Shown: piece after piece, positions 1 through 6,619 of the stretch | How the letters are laid out: each line of letters begins with the position of its first letter | Position numbering within the stretch: position 1 is the first letter of the stretch | Assembly: GCA_902803245.1 (NCBI GenBank) | Contig: CADCPJ010000229.1 | Span: forward strand, 1 to 10,665 | Length of the DNA: 10,665 nucleotides | Direction: 5' to 3' | Source: an uncultured Lachnospiraceae bacterium | GTDB lineage: Bacteria > Bacillota > Clostridia > Lachnospirales > Lachnospiraceae | Program-made: the position numbers and the translations under genes | Notes under the pieces: generated by a model | Told to the model about the DNA's origin: nothing | Databases searched by the model: none | The model's input: the letters and a program-made list of their open reading frames with translations, nothing else

Positions 1-675
1 AAGCCGCTTCAGGATCTGTCTTTAGCCGCCGAGCAGGTCGATGCGGGCAACTACGATGTCTCGCTGAACTGCGACCGGGACGATGAGATCGGGAGGCTCT
101 CCCGCACGTTCAACCTCCTGGTCACCCACTTAAGGACGTATATTCGCGGGCTGAAGGACCTCGCCTACGGTGACGCGCTCACCGCCGTGAGGAACAAAGG
201 CGCATTTGACATCGTGATGAGCAAGATCGAGGAGCAGATCGATGACCCGGACAGGGAGAACCCTGTGTTCGCTGTCTGCTTCTTCGACTGCAATAACCTC
301 AAGCAGATCAACGACACCTACGGCCACGACAAGGGGGATCTCTATCTGCAGAGGTCCTGCAAGACGATCTGCCAGGTGTTCGCCCACAGCCCGGTGTTCA
401 GGATCGGCGGCGATGAGTTTGCCGTACTCCTGCAGCATGAGGAGTACGCACACAGGGACGAGCTGATTACCGTCTTTGACCAGCAGTGCTTTGATTTGAG
501 GGCGGTGGCCGACAATCCCTGGGAGAAGGTCAATGTGGCGAGGGGCATGGCCGTGTACGATCCCGATAGCGGAGAAAACGTAAATGACGTCATTCGCCGC
601 GCGGACAGGATGATGTACGAGAACAAGCGGAAGACGGATCACGGCTCTTCGGGAAATTCCGGGGAGGAGGTATGA
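1..675 (+). CDS. HAMP-GGDEF diguanylate cyclase, 3' part
   Basis: This is the C-terminal 224 residues of a protein that begins before the window; the reading frame is open from base 1. Residues 1-44 resemble the second half of a HAMP domain, with DEIGRLSRTFN at 28-38, so the missing part probably holds membrane segments and a sensor. A short helical linker leads into a GGDEF domain starting near LAYGDALT (54-61). Asp96 in FFDCNNLK is the expected first metal ligand, and the active-site motif RIGGDEFAVLL (134-144) is intact. By family knowledge it should make cyclic di-GMP from two GTP at the inner membrane face. The inhibitory RxxD site expected five residues before GGDEF is absent (FAHS, 127-130), so product feedback at that site is unlikely. 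The stop codon touches the next gene, which suggests co-transcription. The trigger cannot be inferred. Confidence 0.93.
   Translation, partial: KPLQDLSLAAEQVDAGNYDVSLNCDRDDEIGRLSRTFNLLVTHLRTYIRGLKDLAYGDALTAVRNKGAFDIVMSKIEEQIDDPDRENPVFAVCFFDCNNLKQINDTYGHDKGDLYLQRSCKTICQVFAHSPVFRIGGDEFAVLLQHEEYAHRDELITVFDQQCFDLRAVADNPWEKVNVARGMAVYDPDSGENVNDVIRRADRMMYENKRKTDHGSSGNSGEEV
662..670 (+). promoter_or_regulatory. Ribosome binding site that decides the lyase start
   Basis: A GGGAGGAGG run lies in the last codons of the cyclase gene. It is one base from the ATG at 672, too close to serve it, but ten bases from the ATG at 681. The second ATG is therefore the better start. Confidence 0.7.
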
Positions 676-680
676 ATAAG

Positions 681-1571
681 ATGAACAAACCGGATACACT
701 AAGAGGCGTCGTCCCGGCAACAGTGACGCCGTTTCGCGATGACGAGAGTATCGACGAAGGGGCCCTGGTCCGGCTCCTTAAGTGGAACATGGACCAGGGG
801 GCGGACAGCTTCTTCATCGGCGGCAGCTCGGCGGAGTGCTTTCTCCTTAGTCCTTCGGAGCGGATGGAGATCTTTGAAGCCGCTGCCAGGATGCTGGACA
901 GGGCTTATATGGTCGCACACGTGGGAGCCATTTCCACAAGAGAAGCGAAGGAATATGCCGTCTTTGCGCGAAATCTCGGATATGACGCGGTCGCGGCCAC
1001 CCCTCCGTTTTATTACGGCTTCGGCCCGGAGGAGATCTATTCCTATTATGCGGAGATCGCGGATGCGGCGGGTATGCCGGTGATCATCTACAACTTTCCG
1101 GGAAATACCGGAAAGCACTTCGATCTTTCGTGCCCCGCGACGAGAAGGCTCTTTGAGAGCGACTTCATCCTCGGCGTGAAGCACACCAATCAGGTGGTCT
1201 ATCAGCTGGAGAGGATCAAAAAGCTGAACCGTAAGCTCATCGTCATGAACGGCTTCGACGAGACCATGACGGCGGGGCTTGCGCTCGGGGCGGACGGGTC
1301 CATAGGCAGCACTTTCAATTTCATGTATCCGCACTACAGGATGATCTATGACCTGTTCCACGCTCACGAGACCGAAAAGGCGCTTGAGCTGCAGGTCCGG
1401 GCGAATACCATCATGAATGCCCTGTGCGACGCGGGCCTCATCCCGGCGATCAAGTACATCCTGTCCGTGATGGGGATGGATGTGGGAAGCGCGAGGCACC
1501 CGTTCCGTCAGCTGACAAATGACCAGAAGGCGGAGCTCGAAAAAGTGGTGAAGTCCAATCTTCTGACCTGA
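681..1571 (+). CDS. N-acetylneuraminate lyase-like class I aldolase (DapA/NanA family)
   Basis: A 296-residue TIM-barrel aldolase of the DHDPS/NanA family, full length. The YNxP motif carries Tyr137 (IIYNFPGNTG) and the Schiff-base lysine is Lys167 (GVKHTN). Compared from memory with E. coli NanA, the residues that hold the sialic acid chain are all present: Thr169, Gly191, Asp193, Glu194 (NGFDE) and Ser210 (GSIGSTFN). This favours N-acetylneuraminate lyase, which splits sialic acid into pyruvate and N-acetylmannosamine, over dihydrodipicolinate synthase. The usual GGSTGE motif reads GGSSAE (47-52), so substrate preference may differ. No sialic acid transporter, ManNAc kinase or epimerase gene is in the window, so another 2-keto acid substrate is possible. 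The start at 681 is chosen by ribosome-binding-site spacing; an ATG at 672 would overlap the cyclase stop by four bases. Family certain, substrate not. Confidence 0.9.
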   Translation: MNKPDTLRGVVPATVTPFRDDESIDEGALVRLLKWNMDQGADSFFIGGSSAECFLLSPSERMEIFEAAARMLDRAYMVAHVGAISTREAKEYAVFARNLGYDAVAATPPFYYGFGPEEIYSYYAEIADAAGMPVIIYNFPGNTGKHFDLSCPATRRLFESDFILGVKHTNQVVYQLERIKKLNRKLIVMNGFDETMTAGLALGADGSIGSTFNFMYPHYRMIYDLFHAHETEKALELQVRANTIMNALCDAGLIPAIKYILSVMGMDVGSARHPFRQLTNDQKAELEKVVKSNLLT

Positions 1572-1593
1572 GGAGACGAAAGAAGAAACTGTA

Positions 1594-1682
1594 GAGGAAA
1601 CTTTTAAGCTGCGGCGGCCTTGAAAGGGCACGGAGATTACAGAGAGGACTTTCAGGCTGCGGCGGCCTTGAAGGGCACCGGA
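1594..1682 (+). repeat. Tandem duplicated hairpin, two copies 48 bp apart
   Basis: Two imperfect copies, 1594-1634 and 1644-1682, share the core GCTGCGGCGGCCTTGAA. Each can fold into an 8-bp stem with an identical 10-nt loop (CTGCGGCGGC): 1601-1608 with 1619-1626, and 1649-1656 with 1667-1674. The arms differ between the copies, yet each difference swaps a Watson-Crick pair for a G-U pair or the reverse, so both stems stay paired. No T-run follows, so these are not ordinary terminators. They lie between the lyase stop and the SDR start. Function unknown; an RNA element in the SDR leader or an mRNA processing signal would fit. Confidence 0.6.
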
Positions 1683-1730
1683 CTTAAGCCGGAAAAGGAC
1701 TTGAGCCGGAAAAGGACTTAAGCCGGAAAA
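1680..1730 (+). repeat. Three tandem copies of a 17-bp unit
   Basis: The unit GGACTTAAGCCGGAAAA occurs head to tail at 1680-1696, 1697-1713 and 1714-1730; the middle copy has one change (CTTGAG for CTTAAG). It is not coding, since 17 is not a multiple of three and stops occur in frame. Short stems can form across unit junctions (AAGCC or GAGCC with GGACTT, one bulged A, loop GGAAAA). The array ends 31 bases before the SDR start codon. It could be a repeated protein-binding site, an RNA element, or simple slippage expansion. Confidence 0.85.
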
Positions 1731-1748
1731 AGCGGAGAGGCACTTGCG

Positions 1749-1755
1749 AAGGAGG
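1749..1755 (+). promoter_or_regulatory. Ribosome binding site of the SDR gene
   Basis: AAGGAGG sits six bases before the ATG at 1762 and fixes it as the start. A TTG at 1744 in the same frame would put this site inside the gene and is rejected. Confidence 0.85.
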
Positions 1756-1761
1756 AGAGAT

Positions 1762-2799
1762 ATGAGAGCACTGTTTATCGGCGGGACCGGTACGATCAGC
1801 GCGGCGATCGTAAGGCGACTCGCCAAAGACGAGAACTGGGAAGTGTGGCTGATCAACCGGGGCACGAGGACGGACGCTGTCCCTAAGGGGGTCCGCGTCA
1901 TAAAAGCGGACATTCATGACGAGGCGCTTGTCGCTGAGAAGATAAAGGACATGACCTTCGACGTGGTGAGCGACTTCATCGCATTTACGCCGGATGCGGT
2001 TGAGAGGGACTACCGGCTCTTTAAGGGCAGGACGTCACAGTATATGTTCATCAGCTCGGCTTCCGCCTATATGAAGCCGGCGGCGAGCTACATCATCACG
2101 GAGGGCACCACGCTTGCGAACCCGCACTGGGAGTACTCGAGAAACAAGATCGCCTGCGAGGAATTCCTGATGGAGAAGCTCAGGACCGAGGCATTTCCCG
2201 TGACGATCGTGCGCCCGAGCCACACCTACGACGAGCGGCACGTGCCGCTTGGCGTCCACGGCAGGAACGGCTCCTTTCAGGTCATAAAGAGAATCCTGGA
2301 CGGCAAGCCCGTCATCATCCAGGGGGACGGGACATCTCTTTGGACTGTCACATGGAACGAAGATTTCGCCGTCGGCTACACGGGACTTATGGGCAACCGG
2401 CACGCGATCGGCGAGGCCTTCAACATCACGTCGGATGAGACGCTGACCTGGAACCAGATCTACCGGACGATCGCGGACGCATTGGGGAAGGAACTGAAGC
2501 CCTACCATGTCTCGGCGGATTTCCTGTCCGCCTGCGGTGAAAGGTTCGGCTATGACTTTGAGGGCAGCCTGACCGGGGACAAGTCCGTGTCGGTCGTCTT
2601 CGACAACAGGAAGCTGAAGAACATCGTCCCTTGCATGGGAACGCATGTGCCGTTCAACAAGGGCGTGCGGATCGCGCTGGACTATGTGCTGTCTCACCCG
2701 GAGTGCCAGGTGGAGGATCCGGAATTTGACGCGTGGTGCGACAATGTCATAGAGGTCCTGGAGGAAGCAAAAGAGAAAATGGCCATGAAGGCCATCTGA
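1762..2799 (+). CDS. Extended SDR, NAD-dependent epimerase/dehydratase family
   Basis: A 345-residue Rossmann-fold protein of the short-chain dehydrogenase/reductase superfamily. The N-terminus has the nucleotide-binding glycine motif GGTGTIS (7-13) after the first beta strand, in the form seen in atypical or extended SDRs. The likely catalytic set is Ser99/Ser100 (ISSASAY) and YSRNK with Tyr125 and Lys129. VRPSHTY (150-156) and GDGTSLWTVTWNEDFA (188-203) match the substrate-side region of nucleotide-sugar epimerase relatives. The C-terminal third is helical and variable, ending in a charged helix. No signal peptide or membrane segment, so cytoplasmic. Substrate unknown: it could act on a sugar or sugar nucleotide, and the upstream lyase-like gene hints at carbohydrate work, but the 190-bp repeat-filled gap weakens the operon argument. 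Transcription should end at the palindrome just after the stop. Confidence 0.9.
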   Translation: MRALFIGGTGTISAAIVRRLAKDENWEVWLINRGTRTDAVPKGVRVIKADIHDEALVAEKIKDMTFDVVSDFIAFTPDAVERDYRLFKGRTSQYMFISSASAYMKPAASYIITEGTTLANPHWEYSRNKIACEEFLMEKLRTEAFPVTIVRPSHTYDERHVPLGVHGRNGSFQVIKRILDGKPVIIQGDGTSLWTVTWNEDFAVGYTGLMGNRHAIGEAFNITSDETLTWNQIYRTIADALGKELKPYHVSADFLSACGERFGYDFEGSLTGDKSVSVVFDNRKLKNIVPCMGTHVPFNKGVRIALDYVLSHPECQVEDPEFDAWCDNVIEVLEEAKEKMAMKAI

Positions 2800-2804
2800 A
2801 CGCG

Positions 2805-2845
2805 AAAAAGGTGACAATGGGGACAGTCCCCATTGTCACCTTTTT
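2805..2845. terminator. Bidirectional intrinsic terminator, perfect 41-nt palindrome
   Basis: The arms 2805-2823 and 2827-2845 are exactly complementary (19 bp) around a CAG centre; only the central A is unpaired by sequence. The stem core is GGTGACAATGGGGAC, with A5 on the left and T5 on the right, so an RNA read in either direction ends in a stable hairpin followed by U5. It starts six bases after the SDR stop and lies 53 bases beyond the MATE stop on the other strand, as expected for a shared terminator of convergent genes. Its perfection and its GGGGACAGTCCCC centre also resemble dispersed palindromic elements I recall from Clostridia genomes. Confidence 0.88.
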
Positions 2846-2857
2846 GTGCTGCGGGGC

Positions 2858-2892
2858 CGTGCCTGTGATGCTCAGGCCGCGTGCCTGTGGTG
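2858..2892 (+). repeat. Short direct repeat after the MATE gene
   Basis: CGTGCCTGTGATG (2858-2870) recurs as CGTGCCTGTGGTG (2880-2892), 12 of 13 bases identical, in the gap between the palindrome and the MATE stop. The second copy ends just outside the MATE coding region. No function is suggested; it may be chance or the trace of a small duplication. Confidence 0.4.
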
Positions 2893-2897
2893 CCATA

Positions 2898-4277
2898 TCA
2901 CGTCTTTGTGATGTCGCGGATCCAGATCCCCTTCCTCACCATGATGAAGCCGATGAAGCACTTTATGAGGTCGACCATCTGGACGAGGAAGAAGATCTTC
3001 AGGATGTCGAAGTCCGTGAAGCGGACCAGCAGGAAGGCAGCCGGGAGCGAGGCGATCCACACGAAGCAGGAGTCGAAGAGGAACGTGATCCCCGTCCTTC
3101 CGCCGGAGCGGAGAGTGAAGTAGGCTGCATTGACATAGGCGTAGATGGGCATGCACACGGCGCTGATGCGGATGAGCCCCGTCGCGATCCTTCTCACCTC
3201 GTCCGACGTGTTGTAGATCCGGGGGAAGGGCCCGGATACCAGAAAGAGCAGGGCACCGAAGAGGAAGCAGATGAGGACGGAGAAGAGGCTGAGTCTCTCC
3301 GCGTCCCTTCTCACAGTGGAAAAATGACCCTTTCCGAGCTCGTGGCCGAGTATGATCCCGATCGACACGCCCATGGCGATGAAGGCGACATTTCCCACGT
3401 TGGAGATCGTGCTGTTGATGTTCGTGGCGGCGACCACATCGAGGCCTTTTCTGGAGTAGGTCTGGGTCAGCGCGGCCATGCCGGCGGCCCACAAGGACTC
3501 GTTGACAAGAAGCGGGAAGCCCTTCGCAATGCAGTTCTTTAAGAGCTGGGAGGGAATGCGGAAGCTTGTGTAGGCTCCGACGATGAACGGATGCTTCTCC
3601 TTGTGGGTGTGGGTCCACACGATGAGGATTGCCATTTCCACGAAGCGCGAGGCGACCGTCGCGAGGGCGGCGCCGACGACCCCGAGGGCCGGCGCCCCGA
3701 ATTTGCCGAATATGAGGATGTAGTTGCCTGTAAGATTGACGGCGACCGCGACCACGGACGCCACCATCGGGACCACGGTCTCGCCTTTGGAGCGAAGCGT
3801 CGTCGAGTAGACCTGGCTCAGCCCAAAGGGAAGAAAGCCGAAGAACATCACGAACAGGTAGTCCTTCGCAAAGCGGAGCGTCATCGCGGGATCCCCGCTT
3901 CCGCTGTCCCCGTGCAGATAGAGCTCGATCAGCCTTGTGTCGAAGATTCCGAAGATGAGGAGGCCGAGGATGAGCAGGATGGCGACGAGGCCGATCTGCA
4001 TGCGGAAGGTGTACCGGATGCCCTCCTCGTCCTCCTTTCCGGCAAACTGCGCGGTGAAGATGCCGATTCCCGACAGTCCCCCGAAGATGCACAGATTCCA
4101 GACAAAGACGAGCTGGTTGACGATCGCCACTGCCGACATCGGGTCGGTGCCGACCCGTCCCACCATGATGTTGTCCAGCATGCTCACGAAATTCGTGATG
4201 CCGTTCTGGATCATGATGGGGATGGCGACGATCATCACCTTCTTGTAGAAATGGGTTCTCTCTCTGGTCAGAAACAT
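2898..4277 (-). CDS. MATE family multidrug/Na+ antiporter
   Basis: A 459-residue integral membrane protein with about twelve hydrophobic segments in two halves, the usual MATE length and layout. N-terminal family signatures include MLDNIMVGRVGTDPMSAVA (33-51) and a glycine-rich stretch leading into TAQFAGKEDEEG (75-86); the second half repeats the pattern around NESLWAAGMAALTQTYSRKG. MATE proteins expel cationic drugs, toxins or metabolites using a Na+ or H+ gradient. The substrate cannot be read from sequence. The ATG at 4277 is preceded by an AGAGGT-like ribosome binding site about seven bases away. It lies 98 bases downstream of the phosphatase gene on the same strand. I see no convincing terminator in that gap, so it may be the third gene of the transcript, although it could have its own promoter. 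Family assignment secure. Confidence 0.95.
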   Translation of the reverse strand: MFLTRERTHFYKKVMIVAIPIMIQNGITNFVSMLDNIMVGRVGTDPMSAVAIVNQLVFVWNLCIFGGLSGIGIFTAQFAGKEDEEGIRYTFRMQIGLVAILLILGLLIFGIFDTRLIELYLHGDSGSGDPAMTLRFAKDYLFVMFFGFLPFGLSQVYSTTLRSKGETVVPMVASVVAVAVNLTGNYILIFGKFGAPALGVVGAALATVASRFVEMAILIVWTHTHKEKHPFIVGAYTSFRIPSQLLKNCIAKGFPLLVNESLWAAGMAALTQTYSRKGLDVVAATNINSTISNVGNVAFIAMGVSIGIILGHELGKGHFSTVRRDAERLSLFSVLICFLFGALLFLVSGPFPRIYNTSDEVRRIATGLIRISAVCMPIYAYVNAAYFTLRSGGRTGITFLFDSCFVWIASLPAAFLLVRFTDFDILKIFFLVQMVDLIKCFIGFIMVRKGIWIRDITKT

Positions 4278-4375
4278 GCCGGTACCTCTTTGAAGCTGCT
4301 GACGAAACTTACCTCCGAAAGGACGTCTTTAGTGCGCCTTATAAGAAAAGCGTTTCGTTTTCCCTGCCGCCCTCC

Positions 4376-5605
4376 TTATCCGGCGCCCGGTCCGATGTAT
4401 CGGATGCACATCATGGTCAGGTCGTCGAACTGGGCGGCATTTTTGACAAATGAATTGATGTCGGAGCGAATGAACGGGAGGAGCTGCTTCGGCGGCAGGT
4501 CCTTTCCTTCGTTCAGGGCTTTGATCATGCGGTCCGTTCCGTATTGGTTGTTGTCCGCGTCGGTGGCCTCGGGAACCCCGTCCGTGTAGAGGAAGAGGGA
4601 GGCGCCCGGCTTTAAGGTGAAGGAATATTCGCTGTAGGACATGCCTTCAATGCCGCCCACGACGAATCCGTGCTTCGCCTTCATGAGCGAATAATCTCCG
4701 CCCGTCTGGCAGATCGCCGGGTACTCGTGGCCGGCGTTGGACGCGGTGACCACGCCGGTCTTTAAGTCGAGGATGCCGAACCAGACCGTCACGAACATAT
4801 CGGCAAGCCCCATGGAGCAGATGGATTCATTGGACAGCTCCAGCACGCGGGCCGGCGAGTTGCCCATGTTCGCGAAGTTGTCGATGATGATCATGGAGGA
4901 CATCATGAAGAGGGCGGCCGGGATGCCTTTTCCGGACACATCCGCCATCACGAGGGCCAGGTGATCGTCGTCGATGAGGAAGAAATCGAAGAAGTCGCCT
5001 CCCACCTCCTTGGCCGGATCCATGGTGGCGTAGATTTCGAAATCGTGCCGCTCCGGATAGGGAGGGAAGAGGTTCGGGAGCATGCTCTCCTGGATGTTGT
5101 TGGCGACGGACAGCTCCGTGGCCATGCGCTCCCGCTCGGCGGTGGCATGGATGAGCTCCTGCTCGGAGTCGGAGATATCCAGCTCCATGGCGGCCAGGAT
5201 GCCCGAGAGCTCCTCGAATTCGTCGCCGGTATCAAGGCGCAGGTGTCCGAAATAGAAGTCGTCGATGGTCCCGTCCGCTTTGTCCGCGGCGTAATTCTTT
5301 GCGGTCTCCGCGATGGAAGCGATCGGGATGAGAAGCCTCTTTTTGATCACGTGGGCCGCATAGAGGCAGACGATAAGGAGCGCCGTGCCGGAGGCCAGGA
5401 AATAAAGTCCCACCGCGGCCGGCGTGACGACGGCCCCGTGCCCGTTCGAGTTGAGATAGACTATGAGAATGAGAGCGGTCATGACGGATACGCCGATGGC
5501 GCTCACGATGACGAGCAGGTAGCAGGCCCGCGCGATGGATCTCCGCTTGACATACTTTTTCCGTCCGGCGACGGATACTCTTAAAGAATCATTTTTGTGG
5601 TTCAT
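4376..5605 (-). CDS. Membrane-anchored SpoIIE/PP2C-type serine phosphatase
   Basis: A 409-residue protein: basic N-terminus, two membrane helices (about 27-51 and 63-86) with a short outside loop, a HAMP-like and coiled linker (87-165), then a PPM/SpoIIE phosphatase domain (about 165-405). The metal-binding aspartates are all present: Asp204 in VGGDFFDFF, Asp222 in MADVSGKGIPAALFM, Asp342 in TDGVPEATD, and Asp394/395 in FDDLTMM. It should be an active Mg/Mn-dependent phosphatase at the inner membrane face. By analogy with SpoIIE and RsbU, the substrate may be a phosphorylated anti-anti-sigma factor, but no partner STAS or kinase gene is here. The outside loop is too short for a sensor domain. 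The start at 5605 is chosen because it forms an ATGA overlap with the upstream gene and has GAAGGGA eight bases before it. Extending to 5755 adds 50 arginine-rich residues encoded over the upstream gene. Confidence 0.93.
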   Translation of the reverse strand: MNHKNDSLRVSVAGRKKYVKRRSIARACYLLVIVSAIGVSVMTALILIVYLNSNGHGAVVTPAAVGLYFLASGTALLIVCLYAAHVIKKRLLIPIASIAETAKNYAADKADGTIDDFYFGHLRLDTGDEFEELSGILAAMELDISDSEQELIHATAERERMATELSVANNIQESMLPNLFPPYPERHDFEIYATMDPAKEVGGDFFDFFLIDDDHLALVMADVSGKGIPAALFMMSSMIIIDNFANMGNSPARVLELSNESICSMGLADMFVTVWFGILDLKTGVVTASNAGHEYPAICQTGGDYSLMKAKHGFVVGGIEGMSYSEYSFTLKPGASLFLYTDGVPEATDADNNQYGTDRMIKALNEGKDLPPKQLLPFIRSDINSFVKNAAQFDDLTMMCIRYIGPGAG

Positions 5606-6519
5606 CCGTTTGTTCCCTTCACCTGAACGTTCAGCGAAGCCCTGCAGGAAGGTGTGTCCCTGCTGATGGCGGTTATGACGCAGCTTCCGCTCCCCGCCGC
5701 GGTGACGAGCCCGCTTTGAGTCACTGCGGCCACACTGCTGTCGGACGAGGTCCATTTAACATCGGGGAAGCCTGCATTTGCCGGGGAGACCCTGGCCTTC
5801 AGCTGATAAGATCTCCCGACCGGGAGGCTTAAGGGATTCTTCCTGCTCAGCTTCACCTTGGAGACGTGTATGCCGAAGCCGTTGTCGAGCGCTGTCAGGT
5901 GCCATTTTTTGATGAGCCTGATGACGCTTCTGTCGTATGCGGGATCCGTGCAGTAGCCGTTAATCCGGACTTTCGCGATGGTACGCTTGTAGCTGGCGTT
6001 GCCGATCACGTCCTTCCGGTACTTGTATGCGCCGCCGGGGAGCTTTGCCCAGCTCATAAACATCACGTAGTCGACGAGGCACTGCTCCACCGAGTCGTAG
6101 ATCCGGAAGCTGTCCGTGATGTGGGTGAGAACGCCGCCGTACCACTCGGGTGTCTTTTTCATATAGCTCCTGCCCGGCCAGACGGTTTTCCCGGCCCAGG
6201 TGTCATTCAGCATGCTCGTCTTCATGCCCAGGTGGTTGTTGTACCGGATCATGGAGGCCGTGTTCGGATCCGAATATCCCCCGTACCCCGTCTCCAGGAT
6301 GCACTGTGCGGCGAGGACGGACGGGAGGTAGTTAAAGCGAAGGCCGACCTTCCGGGCGATTGGCCGGATCATGCGCACATACTCCTCCTCGGTTTTGAAG
6401 CGGTAGCCGCTCAGACTCTTCTCATTTGCCGTGGAGATTCCCGCCTCTGCGGTCACAGCGCCGGCAAGAAGCATGACAGAGCAAAGGGCGATTGATATAA
6501 GATGGATTATTTTTTTCAT
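5602..6519 (-). CDS. Secreted glucosaminidase (GH73-like) with C-terminal Big_2-like domain
   Basis: A 305-residue exported protein. A signal peptide covers about 1-26 (cleavage near TAEAG). Residues about 40-210 form a glucosaminidase domain of the peptidoglycan-hydrolase type: VLAAQCILETGYGGYS places the likely catalytic Glu at 76, followed by YNNHLGMK and a WAGKTV stretch typical of the family. Its expected action is cutting the beta-1,4 bond after N-acetylglucosamine in peptidoglycan. Residues about 218-300 form a bacterial Ig-like (Big_2) fold: LPVGRSYQL, VKWTSSDSSVAAV and GLVTAAGSGSCVITA, probably for wall or surface attachment. No LPXTG or SH3 repeats. The stop overlaps the phosphatase start by ATGA, so translation is likely coupled. 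No Shine-Dalgarno sequence precedes the ATG, and a TATAAT lies only nine bases upstream of it. The next Met (16) would break the signal peptide. Confidence 0.92.
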   Translation of the reverse strand: MKKIIHLISIALCSVMLLAGAVTAEAGISTANEKSLSGYRFKTEEEYVRMIRPIARKVGLRFNYLPSVLAAQCILETGYGGYSDPNTASMIRYNNHLGMKTSMLNDTWAGKTVWPGRSYMKKTPEWYGGVLTHITDSFRIYDSVEQCLVDYVMFMSWAKLPGGAYKYRKDVIGNASYKRTIAKVRINGYCTDPAYDRSVIRLIKKWHLTALDNGFGIHVSKVKLSRKNPLSLPVGRSYQLKARVSPANAGFPDVKWTSSDSSVAAVTQSGLVTAAGSGSCVITAISRDTPSCRASLNVQVKGTNG

Positions 6520-6528
6520 AGTGAGAAT

Positions 6529-6558
6529 ATTATACGCACAGAATTCAGCTTACTTCAA
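6529..6558 (-). promoter_or_regulatory. Promoter of the glucosaminidase-phosphatase-MATE transcript
   Basis: Read on the minus strand, TTGAAG (6558-6553) and a perfect TATAAT (6534-6529) are separated by 18 bases. Only nine bases, ATTCTCACT, lie between the -10 box and the start codon, so a start at the A at 6522 would leave a leader of about three bases. The absence of a ribosome binding site agrees with near-leaderless translation. Confidence 0.6.
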
Positions 6559-6589
6559 GTGAATCAGGCTGAGGATAGTGAAATGATGG

Positions 6590-6619
6590 TTGCCCTTCCC
6601 GCGCAAAATCACTTATAAT
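6590..6619 (+). promoter_or_regulatory. Promoter of the DUF3048 gene
   Basis: TTGCCC (6590-6595) and a perfect TATAAT (6614-6619), 18 bases apart, face right. Transcription would start near 6626, giving a leader of about 34 bases that contains the ribosome binding site GAGGTGAT (6649-6656) before the ATG at 6660. The two divergent -35 boxes are about 30 bases apart, so a single regulator could affect both. Confidence 0.6.

Noticed and set aside
672..680. ATG at 672 as lyase start, overlapping the cyclase stop
   Set aside because: The ribosome binding site is only one base away; the ATG at 681 has workable spacing and the family N-terminus fits.
699..1913. 404-codon minus-strand frame across the lyase and the repeat gap
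   Set aside because: It is antisense to a well-conserved aldolase, has no ribosome binding site, and only reflects the repeats as repeated FQGRRSLKV peptides.
4278..4375. Possible terminator or promoter in the phosphatase-MATE gap
   Set aside because: Only a weak imperfect stem (AAAACG with CGCTTTT) and a TATAAG without a matching -35 box are visible; not enough to call either.
2733..4589. Long plus-strand reading frames opposite the MATE gene and the end of the phosphatase gene
   Set aside because: Their translations are highly charged, Asp/Glu/His/Arg-rich and match no family, while the minus strand encodes a clear MATE protein and phosphatase. They are shadows of GC-rich codon use.
5606..5755. 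N-terminal extension of the phosphatase by 50 residues
   Set aside because: The extension is arginine-rich, lies over the glucosaminidase Big_2-coding region, and the ATG at 5605 gives an ATGA overlap with a ribosome binding site.
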